This document shows, piece after piece, positions 45,625-58,432 of a stretch of DNA of 64,000 nt. Positions within the stretch are counted from its first letter, which is position 1. Every line of letters starts with the position of its first letter. Origin of the DNA: Phalacrocorax aristotelis (taxonomy: Eukaryota; Chordata; Aves; Suliformes; Phalacrocoracidae); the NCBI RefSeq assembly GCF_949628215.1, contig NC_134282.1, positions 15,418,723 through 15,482,722 of the forward strand, written 5' to 3'. The notes under the pieces are model-generated. The model was not told where the DNA came from and searched no databases. It saw only the letters and a program-made list of their open reading frames with translations. Made by a program: the position numbers and the translations under genes.

Positions 45625-45850
45625 TTTTTCTTCCCTCAAAGCAAATCACTGTACTCACACAGGACGCAAGGTATTTTACTCTATAGAAATCCTTTTTTCA
45701 GGCAACTATGTCAAGAATGTTTTCATACTTTGGGCTGGATGGGAAAAAAAAAGGGCTTAATCCCCTGAGATGGTTATTTCTCTCAAAACAGACATGCAAA
45801 TGCTGGACTTGTCAAACCTTAAAATGTTTTCTTTATTCAGGGAATTACGG
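45625..45850. promoter_or_regulatory. Candidate cis-regulatory island with bicoid-type and octamer-like words
   Basis: Includes GGCTTAATCCCCTGAG (OTX/PITX-type TAATCC), ACATGCAAATGCTGG (ATGCAAAT octamer), CAAACCTTAAAATG and CTATAGAAATCC. AT-rich, non-repetitive, no coding frame. Confidence 0.35.
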
Positions 45851-46022
45851 CCTGCCTGCTGAGCCCGGGTAATGCTGACAGGCTAAGCCTGGGGCCTTGG
45901 CAGCAGAGCATGCAGAGTGTGGGAAAGGGCGGCTGAGGCACGCGCCAGATAAGATCATACAATAAATGATACAGCCCTCTGGAGCACACGGCCACTTTCA
46001 TATGCAAACAGGTCTCCCCAGT

Positions 46023-46042
46023 ACACACACACACACACACAC
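46023..46042. repeat. (AC)10 microsatellite
   Basis: Ten perfect AC units, followed by imperfect GCACACGC. Confidence 0.9.
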
Positions 46043-47504
46043 GCACACGCTTCCCGGGCAGGGTGCAGCACCTTGCAGCACGCCTGGGCAGATGCACCCA
46101 CACATGCATGCACATGGCTGCATGGCTGGCGTGGCAGAGCATCGCAGAGCCAGGGGCTACAGGGGAGGCAAGATGTGGGGTGATGCAGGATGGATTTTGC
46201 TCAGCCCTGTGAGCATCCCAGGTGCTGGAGGAGGAAGGATCTTCCCAGTGACCCACAGTCTGGCCAGGCACATTCCCTACTTGTCCTGTCATGCCTCAGT
46301 GGCTGCATTTCAGTGCTGCTGGTTCCCGGGTTCCTGTCGCAGCTGGGGGGTGGTGGCTTGCAGACCCTGCTGGAGCCCTGTGAGGAGGGGAAAGACATCA
46401 TTTAAGCACTTTGCTAGTTCTTTCTTCCAACTGTGGGGTAAAACCTGGCAAAAGGACCCAGATGGCTCAGAAGGGGACAAAAGCGATCCAAAATGCGCTG
46501 GACTTTTAATTGCATTTTTTTAAGCTAGTATGTTACTTTTGTCCTAAGTGAGGCTTTTTGGTGGACATCCTTGGGGCTGGGCAATGCAGCCACAAGTTCT
46601 TCCCTCTGACAGAGATTCATTTCTAAACAGAAACAAAGAACATGACCCTGCAGATGGGAGCAGTGGGACTGATGGTGCAATGTCCCTGCTGCCCACGGGA
46701 GCAGTGTCAGCCTCCCCCCAGGGAGACACAGAGACCTCGCTTGGGACATTTTTTCTTTGTTTGCAGTGTGAAAACTTGAATCAGCCGGGGCGCAGGCAGG
46801 CCAGGGGCTGGTGTGAGCCTCCCTCAAGCCCTAAGCGTGGCACCTGCACATTTGTTTTAATAACCTGGTGCCTGGCGATCCGCAGCAGGCAGTGGAGATC
46901 AGCCGTCATGGGTGATAGCGCTGGTGGGTCACAGAGTTGGCTGCAGCTAATGACCCACGCTCTGAGTGGCGCCGGGATAGAAATGATGGCTGCTGAGCTA
47001 CCAAAAGCACAGTACAAGCCACTGTGGGAGGGAGCCGTGACAGCAGCAGCACTTGGAGCCGAAACAGGCTCCCTTGGGGAGCCAAGTGCCACCTGAGAGC
47101 AGCGCTGTTACCAGCCCAGGCCCCCATGGGCTGCCAATGGCCATAATCACCCAGTCCCGTCGCATCATGGCAGCACGTCCCACTCCAACGCCACCACCCA
47201 TGTGTGCTGCTGGGACATGTTTTGTGGGGAGCATCACTAAGTTAATCTCAGCACAGCTCCTCCTAACCTAAGCTTAGCTTTTGGCACGGTTATGGTTGCA
47301 TTTTTAGGGCATGCAGGAGCCTGAGTGCGGGGGCAGGAGGCTGCTGAGCACACAAGAGGTGGCAAAAAGAGGTGGCCCATGATGGATGGCTGCCCCGTGC
47401 ACCCCCAGTGCCTCGCATGCTCGCAAATCACAGCTCCTCACTCCTCACTGCTCTCAAGGTAGCTGGGGAAGGGGGAGAGGGAGGGCGGGGGGATCCTGGC
47501 GTCT

Positions 47505-47960
47505 TACTCCCGGCTTAATACGGTGCATTCACACAGATAATCTGTCAAGGAAAAAATGAGCCAACAAGCTATCTATTCTTGTCTGCGCTATTTTCCCATG
47601 TCAGAAACAGGCTGGGCTGAAAAATGTAGGTTTCCCCTTTCATCTTGCCTTTCAGAGCCCCTGAACAAGATGCCTTTCTTTGCCAGCGCAAAAGGGGCTT
47701 TCTTTTTCTTCTTTTTTTTTTTTAATATCTATACCCAGACCATGCTGGTGGCAGGGAAGTAGAGTAGCTTTTATTTTCCCCGGGAACTGAGGGTGCTGTG
47801 CCGATCCCCCCCTTGATCTCCCACCATTGTTTCTGTCTCCACCAAGCTGAATGGGGGATGACAACAAACATTTCCCTTCCAGTGCTGGGAGATTTTATTT
47901 TTAACTTGAAAAGAAGTGCCTGGAGAGGCAAAAATAATATTTCTGCAGGTTGGAGGCCCC
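47505..47960. promoter_or_regulatory. Candidate island with palindromic GATA site and T tract
   Basis: Contains ACAGATAATCTGT (47533-47545), two perfect 6-bp inverted arms around one base with GATA on one strand, and TACGGTGCATTCACAC. A TTCTTTT/T10 run lies near 47705-47724, then TTTTATTTTTAACTTG. No coding frame. Confidence 0.28.
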
Positions 47961-48539
47961 AGTGAATGAAAGACAAGTGATGAAATGCTGCCGCATCCTC
48001 CCCTCAGCCATGTGGTGCCAACGCACCAGTGCCGGACACCCAGCAACACCCATCCTTTCATGAGTGCTGCCGTACTGCTGTGATTAACTCACATTTCTCT
48101 GTCTGTGCCTCTCCCCTCCATCCCTCCTCCCTGTTCCAGCCGGCTCCAGCAGGGATGCATGTCCCTGCCAGCCAGGCATGCCACAGTGAAGCCTCCTCTC
48201 CCCCATGCCCCTGGGGTGGCAGGCAGCACGAGGGCAGGTGGGGGATCCACACACCTCGTCCTTATGGGGCAGTGGCAATCCTTGCCCTCCTCTGTCTGGG
48301 CATCTCGGGCTTGTGTGCTCATTTTATACAGTTGCTTTGGTCTAATAAAAGCAAGAAATGTGTTTTTATAGGCTTTGTGGTCTGTCTTTCATTAATCACA
48401 TTTCTTTGCGTGCTTGCTAGTTTGTTCTACTTCAGTGACTGGCAGCGGCCACCAGCTCTCCAGCCGCGTGGGCTGTTCTGCTGGTGCTGGGCTGTGTTTG
48501 TTGATTTATGGAAGTGGTTTTCAAAAAATAATATTTGAA

Positions 48540-51500
48540 ATGGCCAGGTAACAGCCAGGCGCAGGGAGAGGACGTATCGGCAGCACTCGCATACAGCAGT
48601 CCAGCTATCTGATTTCTTATAAAAGCAAATACTTTAAAGGGTTTTAGGCTGTTCTGCTTCCTTCGCTATTCTGAGAAAGACTGAAAATTGTGGTCCCCTT
48701 TGCCATGGTTCCTCAGGCCTGGAGATCACACATGGCAAGCAAATGAATCCTCTCTGAGACCCAATTAGTGGTGCCACTGGAAGCCTTCATTATTTTATTT
48801 TATTAATGTATCTTTTTGAACAAGGGGGTGGATGCTCTTGCCTCCTCCCAGTGCAGGAAACAGAAAGTCAGGCTGCATCCCTCAAGTCTTGGGGGAGCCT
48901 GCCAGCCCCAAAGCTTGGTGCTGGAGACTAGATGTCCCTACAGCCAATAATGACACACAACCCCACTCAACCTTTCTTTGCCTCAGCTTTTCTTGGACGT
49001 TTCACAAAGATGAGCAGAAAGAGGAGACAGCTCTGGGAGCAAACAGCTCCCAGACAGTGGACAGTCCACAGTGAGCTGTGGACAGTCTGCTGGGGAGTGA
49101 GTTCATCTCTGGGGATGTCTAAGCAGCCTCCGGACACCCCAGTGTTTGGTTCCTGACTGTAATGAGGGCAGAGGAAGAAGCTCCTGCAGGGAACGCTGCA
49201 GAAGGTATGGCTGAAAGCTTGGGCTGCCACGAGCTGCGGTGCCGGTCCTTGTGCCGCCGAGCCTTGCTGGTGCCTGTGGTGAGTGTGAATGCAGGGCCAA
49301 CATCCACAACTGTCAGAGAGCTGTCGGAAGAGCTAAAGGGCATGGGGTTGTGCTTCTCCATCAAAATGTTTCTGAGGCAGGGCTGCTGGAGGAACCACAG
49401 GGAAATAGGGAGCAGACAGAGCAGGCAGCTAATTGCACGTAGCAAAAATACATAGGTAAGATAAAAGAGAGTGTTTGCATCGTCTGGAACCTCCCCGCCA
49501 GCCATCCCAGGTTTGCCTCCAGCTGTTTGGCAAAAAGTTCTTTCCAGCCTTTGAGGAGGTCATGGCTTGTCTGGAATCAAACAAAACTAGCAAGTGAAGG
49601 TGAGCAGTCAGGGAGGAAGGCATGAAACCAGCTCCTTTTGACTTTTAGGAGGACTGGGAAACTTGTAAATGCAATTGCTGGTGGTTGTGGTGTAGCACTG
49701 TGATTGCCACAGCTTTTGCATGACAGTGCCGAGAGACCCCACCTAAGGCTGGAGCTGCTCCAGGCTCTGGAGAGAAGAACCCATGGCCTGAATACAAGAA
49801 CAGGAGTGGAAACGGGCAAGAAATTACTTTCCCACAGGCAGAGTGGGGCAGAGCTGGAGCTGACATCCCCTCGGTATGGCCATGGCTACCAACTGCCTTG
49901 CCCAGGCAGCAGGGTCAGGGCTCAGCTGTGTAAACACGTGGAGACCTGGGCAAGAGCTGGAGCAGCCCGAGGACCCCATGGGAGCTCATCATGCCATGTC
50001 TGTGGGAGCCTGGCAGAGCCTTGAGACATGACAGTGGGGCAAAGATGCCCAGGTGAGTGTGGTGTCAGCAGCACCACCAATTTGCTCAAGTTTTGGCCCT
50101 GCTGCAGAGCAGGGTACCTCAGCACGTGAAATGCTATGGTCTTCCAAAGCTTGAGTGTGGGAGCTTCTCCCAGGACATAGGAAGAGGGTGGCAGGCAAAG
50201 GCAGGACCATCCCCAGCCTCCTCTGCCTTCCTCCCAGCCACCTGGGCCCCAGTGTGATGCAGCAGGGACTAGGATGTTCGTGTCCTTGCTCTGGGCTCCT
50301 GAATGAAAGAGGCTGAGGCTGTGGGTGCTCCATGGGAATAAGCATTGCAGCCTCCGCAGGGTTGGGAAACTGATGTTATCGCAAGGGAAGTTTCGCCTCA
50401 GCATGGAGGTGAGGAGCAGCCCCCCCCAGCCAGCCCCGCAGCCACTGCCCTGGGCCCTCTGCCAGCTCTGCGGGATGGAAGCCCCAGCGGAGGCAGGCTG
50501 GGAACCGCCTGGACCGCTCCAGCAGACAGGGCTGATGCTGGTCACGCCACACTGTGAATCACCAGCCACAGCATGCAGCCGGATCCTTCACCTGCAGCGC
50601 CAAGGGCTGGGCAGGCGCTGGGTATGCCTCTTACCTCCTGATGCAGGGGCCTTTCCCCAGGCAAGGGCAAGGGCTGGGCAGGGGCAGGCAGAGTGCTGCT
50701 GCTCTCCCTGGGGCACAGTCCAGCTGTCCTCCCCAAGACCCCGAGTCTCATGGCTGCAGGCAGGGCTGGGAGCAGCTGGACTGCTGCAGCCCTCGGCGAT
50801 ACTGGCCTGGCCCTCCTGGGAATCTGCAAGTCTTTCCATGGACGCAGGAGCTCAGACCCAGAACCTTCCCCTGTGCATGGGTTGAGGCTCTGAAGTCAGC
50901 ACAAAATCAGAAAAAATAAGCCAGGCACGTGGACGAAGACTCATGCAAGGGCAAACCTTGCCTGTAAAGAGGACCCTGACCCTGCGCAGCTGCTGCTGTA
51001 CTGCCATCCTGGGAAGGATGTGGGGACACCCTTTCCTTCCTGCACAAGCAGCTCATTTGACACCTCTCCCAGTGCCCTGCCAGGCTGCTCCAGCACCCAG
51101 CGGAGCACTGGGACGCTGCCAGCCCTGCTCACCCCCTGCCAGGCTCTGCAGGCAAGCTGACCAGCCCATGTGGGAAGTGAGGCTGGTGTCTGGCGGGATC
51201 AGCCCTGCTGTTCTCCAGGCTCAGATGCTTCCTCCAAGTACCAACACAATCCCGCATGCACATCCCACCTGTGCTTCAGGGGGAAATGCTGATGGCTGCG
51301 AGGGGTGATAGGGCAGCACAGGTGAGATGCCTACGCTGCAGGCAGGGAGTGCAGGCAGATGGGCACCGCACTGCAGGCTCAGCAAAGGCAGGGCAGGCGA
51401 AGCAGAGCAAGATCCCCAGAGGAAAGCATTGCTCAGTGCCTGCTTCCAAGGGGTTAAGCAGCTTGCACAAACCACCCCGGAGCCCAGGTCTGCTCTGCCC

Positions 51501-54500
51501 CCTCTGTCTCCTTTGCCCTCCGAGGGCCAGGCTGGTGCCAAAGTCGGAACCTGCTAATCAGCAGCTCCCAGCAGCGGCAGCCCTCCGTCTGCCTTGACTC
51601 CTGGCCAAGCGCGGCCGAGCCTGCCGGCGCAGGAATGTGTGAGAGCCATGTGTCACTTCTCCAGACTGTGGGAAAGTGCTGCTCCAGTGAACTCACAGCA
51701 GCTGCCCTGCCCCAGCCCGGCCGCGCTGCGGGAGAAACAGGAGCTGAGGCTCACAGCCCTTGGAACGGCGGTTTGCTCCCGCTCGTTTCCGTGCGGATCC
51801 ACTGCCAACCCCCAGCCCTGTGGGTGACAAAGAACATCTGAGCCCCCAGTGCTTGCTGTGGCCACCACTGATGGGGAAGGAAGGGCTGCTGCCTCCTTTT
51901 TCCTTTAGAAACATTTTCTCCACACACACACTTTTTCTTTTTTCCTTCTTTAAACGAAGGGTGCGGGGGGTGTTGACAGCCCAAGCAGCAGCCCGGGGAG
52001 CCGGGAGCTGCCCCCACATTGCAGCTAGCACCACCTGGCACTTGTACAAGACTCTTCGTCTTCAAAGCGCTGGGCAGACAATGGCCCCTTTCAGGCCCCG
52101 TGGTGCCTGGTGCCGGCCAGGGCCCCGGCTCTGGTCAGTCTGCCCAGATGGGGCTGAGCAGAGTGGGGCTCTTGGGCCCAGATCCGGCATGCAGGCATGC
52201 CTGCCCCAGCTGCCAGGGGAAGGCAGGATGCAGGAGATGCCAGGTGGTGCCACAGGGGGATGCTCCTGCAGCCCCCACCCCAGGTCCTGGGGGAACAGCC
52301 AGCCCCCTCCTCTCCAGCATCCTCCCTGCTCACCACGGCCCTTTTGGGCATTGAAGCAGCCATCAGCACAGCATCTCCCGGAAAGGCTCAGTGCTGGAGC
52401 TCCAGCACAACCCCCAGCTTGGTGTGGAGGGGTTGGCTGCCACAGTGTGGGAGCCCACGCCGGTAGGTCTAAAGTTAGACAAAAGCAAGACCAAGCGGAA
52501 TAGAGGGTGGAGATCAGCCTGTCTCCTTTTTCACCCCAGCCCCCTGCCAGGGGATTAAATGCTGGCCTGGGGAGGGGGAGAACTGGGCTGGGGCTTGGCA
52601 GGAGGGCAGCAAGGCAAAGCGCGGAAACAGCACATTTGGTGGCTGGCTACTGCCCCCACGCCTGCTGCCAGCCCTCCCTGGCTCCTCCTTGCCGTGCTGG
52701 CCCTGGCCGATCAGGCTCTGCAGACAAGCATCTATTTCTGCCCTCATTTTCATCTCCTTGTCCTAAGCCTGCCACCGGCTGTCGTTGAAGCTGCTTGCTG
52801 GGGACTCATTAACTTGGCAGGCTCAGTGAACTTGGATCAATTAAAATAAAGCTTCTTAGCGTCTCTGCTCTCCGCTTCGCTGCAATATTGCCTGCCCTGC
52901 TCTCCTACTCCTGCCCACAACCCAGACCAGGCAGAATGAGGATGATGGTCCCGGACCCACAGCACGTCCTGGAGGTGTGCTGGCAGCTCCAGGCCCATCT
53001 CTGCCACAGCTCCTGGCCCATGTTAGCACCAGTGGCCGGGCACCCTCCCTGCTCTCAGGAAGCAGGGTGGGTGAGAGCCTCTTCCACAGGAAGCTGCAGG
53101 TCCCGTCGGGGCAGCCAAAGTATTTATAAAGGCACAAGCAGGGTAGGGTGGCTGCAGTCTGAAATTTCACTTTGGTCCTAGACACTTTGTCTAAAAGATG
53201 ACAACATGCCCTCAGCCCCTGGCACAGCCGGCCGCAGTGCTCCTTGATGGGTCTAGGACTGAGCTTGGCCCTTCAGACCCCAAAAAATGTCTCCCACCTA
53301 GTTCCACTAAAGCAAAAGTGGTGCTCAGGAGGCAGAGCCTGCTCCCCAGAGCCTGCGGTGCCCAGGACATGCTGCTTGGCCAACAGCCACGCTCAGATGG
53401 GGTGTGGTTCCACAGCTCCTTCTGTGTTTAGTCAAATGTTATGATGGGTCCATTGATGTGTCCTTTGCCAATTATAGTTTTAAGGGTGTAAGAAGAGAAG
53501 CAGGGTCACTTCTTTTTTCCCCAAAAAAGTGCTCTGGATGCCCTGCAGCCAGTGGAGGGGTGGAATATCCCTGGTACTGCCCTGCCATCAACCTCTTCAT
53601 GGCTCCAGTCCTTTGCTATTTTGAAAACCTTTGGAGAGTGATGCTGACTACCTGGTCAGAGATACACAAATTCAGGTCAGGCAGAAGCAGAGCTGCCTTT
53701 AAACCTGTTGGCCAAAGCCAAACAAACCAAAGCTGTAATGAAATGAGTTTGGAGTTTTTCCTGGATTGCCTCTGTGCAAATTGTGAGGCTGCTGCAGACA
53801 GAAAGACAATGATATTAGCGGGTACAAAATGAGGCCACGGGGTGTTAGAGACCATGGGCCAAGCCAAACGGATGTGAATGCACCCAGGCTCTGGGAAAAC
53901 TCCGACCCAGGCATTGCTGAACAGGGTGGCTTGGGCTTATCTCTGCAAACCAAAGAGAGCAGTGTGGCCTCTCTGGCCCTTGGCTGTGGACAAGTTCCAG
54001 CACAGTGAGAAAATCAGGCTTCAGCATCCCACCGGCACCTTTTTCACTCTTGGCTACAACCGTGATGGCTTGCAGCCTTTCTCACTGCGAGGACGATGGA
54101 TGTGTCATCTGCTGCAGAACCAAGCTGTGTCCGCTCTCAAAGCAGAGACAGGCCCTGCTTGCAAGCCATGCCCGCCACTCTGCTGCTTGCCTGCAAATAT
54201 CCCCATACGGCCTCTCAAGTGGAGGAAATGTTTGCTGTTGCTGCGAGGAGTAGACCTAAAGTCCTTGCCTGAAAGCCCTTGAAGCAGGGCAGCTCGCATG
54301 AGGAGGAACTGAACTTGGAAGCTCGGGGTCAGCAGTTTCTCCTTGCCAGAACTGAGCAAGAAAAGCAAACGGCTCCTGCGGCCCTTCTCTGAGTCGGGTT
54401 TTGTTACACTTTCCAAACACGTCAGTCCAATATTCACGAAGGATCAGCCAAATCTTTCCAAGGCTTCGAGGCTCAGTTTCAAATGAGCATTGGCCTTACT

Positions 54501-56229
54501 GACACTATGCAGAGGTTTAATTACACTGAAAGGAGGAAGAAAGGGGAACAGTGAGGTTTAACCAGCCCTCTGCTATGGCAGCATGTCATGTCTTTAGTGC
54601 TGGACCAGCTCCCTTTTAAAGGCAGGTAGGGCTCCCCGTTTCTGTCTGCCCTGCCCCTCCTCAGTGACTCACTGGAGCATGCATGCATATGTGCAATGAC
54701 TGTGTTTATGTAGTGGGTGTATTTGCTGGGCAACATTTGACTCTCATGGGATGCGAAGATGGGAAGAGTGAATTAGCTTGCTTAAACCTCCCCTGCATTT
54801 GTGGAGGAGCCCAGCAGCACCCAGGGCCACCAACGACCATCAGCAAGGGCAGAGCCATCCCATGAGAAAGGCAACATCCATGTCCTTGTGTGTGCAGAGA
54901 GCAGCCTGCAATGTCAGCTGAAGGCTCAGAAATTAGAGGCAAGAAGAAGGCAGCTAATGGATAGTTAGTAATTTTGTAACTCAGGAGTTTGGGGGTGCTA
55001 GGGGTTGTCAGGACCTCTAAAGATGAATTCATCACTCTTCAAAATTCCTTTCTGGGGGGCATCTAAGTGCTTTCAAAGTAGTAACTAAATACCCATCCCC
55101 TACAGCAAACTAAGAAATCATGCATTGTTCGTGCAGGAGCTGTGCTACAGCACAGATAACACAGTGGAGCTTGTGGCTGCGTGTGTGTAAGCCTGTTTTC
55201 TGCCCTAAATCTCTCAGCTTTCCCGACCCTACTGCTCTGCACTGTCCCCTGGCCAGCTTTTGCACAGTGACAACACAATGTTTACGGAGTCCTGCAGCTG
55301 GCTGCCAGGTGTAGCTCCCCTCCATCGCTTGGTGCCAGGGTACACGCCGGGGTACTCCCATGTGCAGGACCAGGGGTCTCCCCTTGCTGCTGGAGGTGCC
55401 ACCGCGTGGCCTGGCCCTGCTGCTGAAGGCACAGCCACAGCTGCCCGGAGCACATCCCCACAGCTCTCTCCCTTCCAGCCAACTGGGAGGCAGCAGTCTT
55501 GGCAGGCAGGGCAACAAAAATGCCGACAGGGAATTGCCAGCGGGCCGAGGGGTCCGGCAGCTTCCCCTCTGCTCTGCCCTCAGCTGCTAAGCGCTCGCAG
55601 GGCCCATCAGGATAGCATTTCTCCTTGCTGCTGATCCCTGCTTAGCGGGCAAATTGCTGGGATGGCAGAGCCGCCCTGAGCTTTCGACGCCTGGCTCAGC
55701 CCACAGCTCAAATTCAAGGCACCTGCTGCCACAAGGCAGCTCGGGAAACCCGGCCAAGGGCTGTCGCAGTTTGAACCCCTGGCAGTGGATTCCTGCGGTT
55801 CCTGCGCCATGTGCAGCACAGGGTGGCGAGCAGGACAGCAGGTCCCACAGCCCCTTGGATACCCCAAAATTGCAAAACTCAGGTGCCTGGTGAGACACCC
55901 ATGGGTGCCCAGTTGGGAGTAGGGGTCCTGCACCCAGAGGCAGAGGTGCCACCTTCTCCTGCAGCCTCCATGCTGAATCGGTGTCCCCAAGGGGCAGGTC
56001 TTGTCCCCCCGCAGGGAGGAAGGGACTGTCATCCCCCCCAGCCCCACAGGTCTCCCCAGTGTCAGCACTGTGTCACCGTGAGCTGCCTGTCGCCACTAAC
56101 CCTGGGAGAGGTCTGGGGGTCACCATCACTCTCCCACGGTGACAAAGGAGGAGCAGGATACTATGACAAGGACCCAACCCTGCCAAGTCCTGGGAACTCT
56201 CACCTCTTTGGAAAAGGAGGGACTTTGGC
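48540..56229. other. Non-coding
   Basis: Mostly GC-rich. AT-richer patches: 48590-48820 (CAATTAGTGGTGCC, TTATTTTATTTTATTAATG) and 52790-52880 (GATCAATTAAAATAAAGC). The 142-codon frame at 53404-53832 is in less GC-rich DNA but has no recognisable domain. Confidence 0.45.
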
Positions 56230-56560
56230 TGAACCGGTCAAAAGTAACCATTTTAGCTAGAAGTTCTGATTTTTTTAAATATTTCCTATTCTAGCTTCTA
56301 ATTTATTTTCAAAAGGAAAAAAAAGCCCCAAAATGTTACCTTTAAAAAAAAATCTGTTTTTATTCAAGAACAAGTGTGATAGAAAACAAGAGCTGTTTTG
56401 TGCTTGAAACCTTTACCCTATAAACCAAATACTTTCTGTAACAACTGTTTGTTTTTAATACCAAATATTTTCAACCAAAAATAGTTCTTTGATGCTATAT
56501 TTTTATTTTTGTCAATCTTTGGTCCTATCTTTAATCTGAAAGCTTTTCAACAACTCATTT
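56230..56560. other. Strongly AT-rich stretch, unexplained
   Basis: About 330 bp of A/T-dominated DNA with many AAATATTT, TTTTTATT and AACCAAA words and no frame. It is the most AT-rich segment in the window. It could be a degraded repeat or a matrix-attachment-like region; I do not recognise a family. Confidence 0.4.
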
Positions 56561-58348
56561 GCAAATAGCTCCTTCCAGGATGGGAGACCAAAAAAGTGAG
56601 AGCACAGCAAGCACAGGAGCTGGGGCATGGAAGGAAAGCTGGGACAGCAGACCTAAAGCTTGGCTACCTTCAACCAGATACCTCCAGAGGAAGGGAGGGG
56701 AGGAGGAAGATTTTAATGAATTAGTCCTGGGCACTCTGGAGCATTTCCAGTTTGCAAATTACCACTGCTTTATTAAGCTCTAATTCAATCCGCTCCGGGG
56801 CGTTGCTTCCAAAAGCCTTTTTGAAGAAGAGCGGTGGGAAGCATCCTGGTGTGGGACTGTTACATGGTCTGTGGTGGCACACCCCAACCAGTGCTGACCC
56901 TGGCTGGGGGTCCATTCCCCAATCCCCATCTGGCAGGGAAGGAAAATGTGATGCCAGGGTTGCTGGAGATCCCTAATTTCATTAAGTGCCCCTGTTGCAT
57001 GATAAATCCCATGAGAAGAGCCTCAGAGTGGTTTAGATCCAGTCTCAAGGTGATTAATTCTTTGTGGAGAGGAGTGTGAGTGTGAGTGTGCAGACATGGC
57101 CCTGCTGCACACCCACAACGCTGGCAGCCTCCGGGGACAGCAAAACCCACCCATCCTCCCAGGACATGCAGGGCCATCCACATGAGCTCAGCGCTGTGTG
57201 TAGGCGCTCGCTGTGTCCCCACCACTGGGGACAGCAGTCCTGTACCAGTACATTGTGGGCACTGTTGGTCATCTGCAAATCCGCAAGACTGCAGTGCTGC
57301 CCAGCAAGGGCAGGGGTCGCAGTGCCTGCCTGCCCCCACGTCCCAGCTAGCCATGCATACAAATATATATGTATACATCTGTCTGTGGGACTAGGTTTGC
57401 TGGAAATCGGGGTCTTTTTGCTGGCCTGGGTAGTGAGGGCTGGTTGTGGGGCAGGGGATCCTGCCCTGTCCCAGCCGAGGCAGGGCAGGGTGTCCAAGCT
57501 TGCTCTGCACTGATGAAGAGGCTGAAAGGATTGTGAAGCCTGCAGCATTATCACATCTGCCTGTGTTCACAGCAGAGCCTGAGCGGAGGAGCAGCTCTGC
57601 AGCCTGGCAGCCCAGCTGGCCCCCTCCCCATAGGGTCCCATAAGAGCCTCCTGTGGACTAGCACAGGGCCATTTGTGGGGGACCCCTGCCAAGGCCTGCT
57701 GGGTGGAAGGATTTTTTTCCTATGCTGTTGTTCTGGGATGGCATCCATTCCTGCAAGGAGGTCTGACTGGCACAGACACACATGCATGCACAGCCTGCAG
57801 CCCTGCAGCAGAGACCTTGTGCCAGTGGGGACTGTAGCTGTAGCTGTGCAGGTTCTGCAGCATTCTGGCACCCCAAAAGCCCGCTCCTCCCTGTATGAGC
57901 TGAAAAAGTACTCCCTAACAAAAGCATGGTTTGGTTTTTGGCTGAGAGCCACAAGACGGGCTGAGTTTGACCCACAACCAGTTCTCACTGTCAGCTGGTA
58001 GCATTTCACCCATGAAAGGTGTATTATCCATGATAGACATTGCTACCCCCAGAGGTGCCCTCTCCCTATGAGCGTGACTCCTTGGTTTAAAACGGGATTA
58101 TTTTCATGGAAGGAGAGAAAAAAAGGGGGCAAGACCCTACAAGCGGACTAGTGAAAAGCAAAAGACTGGAAAGCCCTGTCCCTGCACCCTAAAAAAGGGT
58201 CAGCCTTGGCTCTTTCTCCCCACACATGGCACAGCGTCGCTGTGCCTTAGCAGTTCACTTCTGAGAACTAAACGCTCTGGCAAACAGGGTGAAAGGAGAG
58301 GCTGGAGAGGCAGGAATGAAGAGGATGAATGGGAAGTGTCCAGCCCTG

Positions 58349-58432
58349 CTCTTATCTGATGGCTGCTGAGTGAGGCATGATGAATTCCCCAGCAACAGGT
58401 CTGTTTTGTCAGGAGGCCTCTTATCAGATGGC
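58349..58432 (+). repeat. Pair of GATA/E-box-like direct repeats
   Basis: CTCTTATCTGATGGC (58349-58363) and CTCTTATCAGATGGC (58418-58432) differ at one base, 69 bp apart. Each contains TTATC (GATA on the minus strand); the second overlaps the E-box CAGATG. The flanks are unrelated. Confidence 0.4.

Noticed and set aside
53404..53832. 142-codon frame in less GC-rich DNA, possibly a transposon remnant
   Set aside because: No family signature (reverse transcriptase, integrase, zinc finger) could be seen in the translation.
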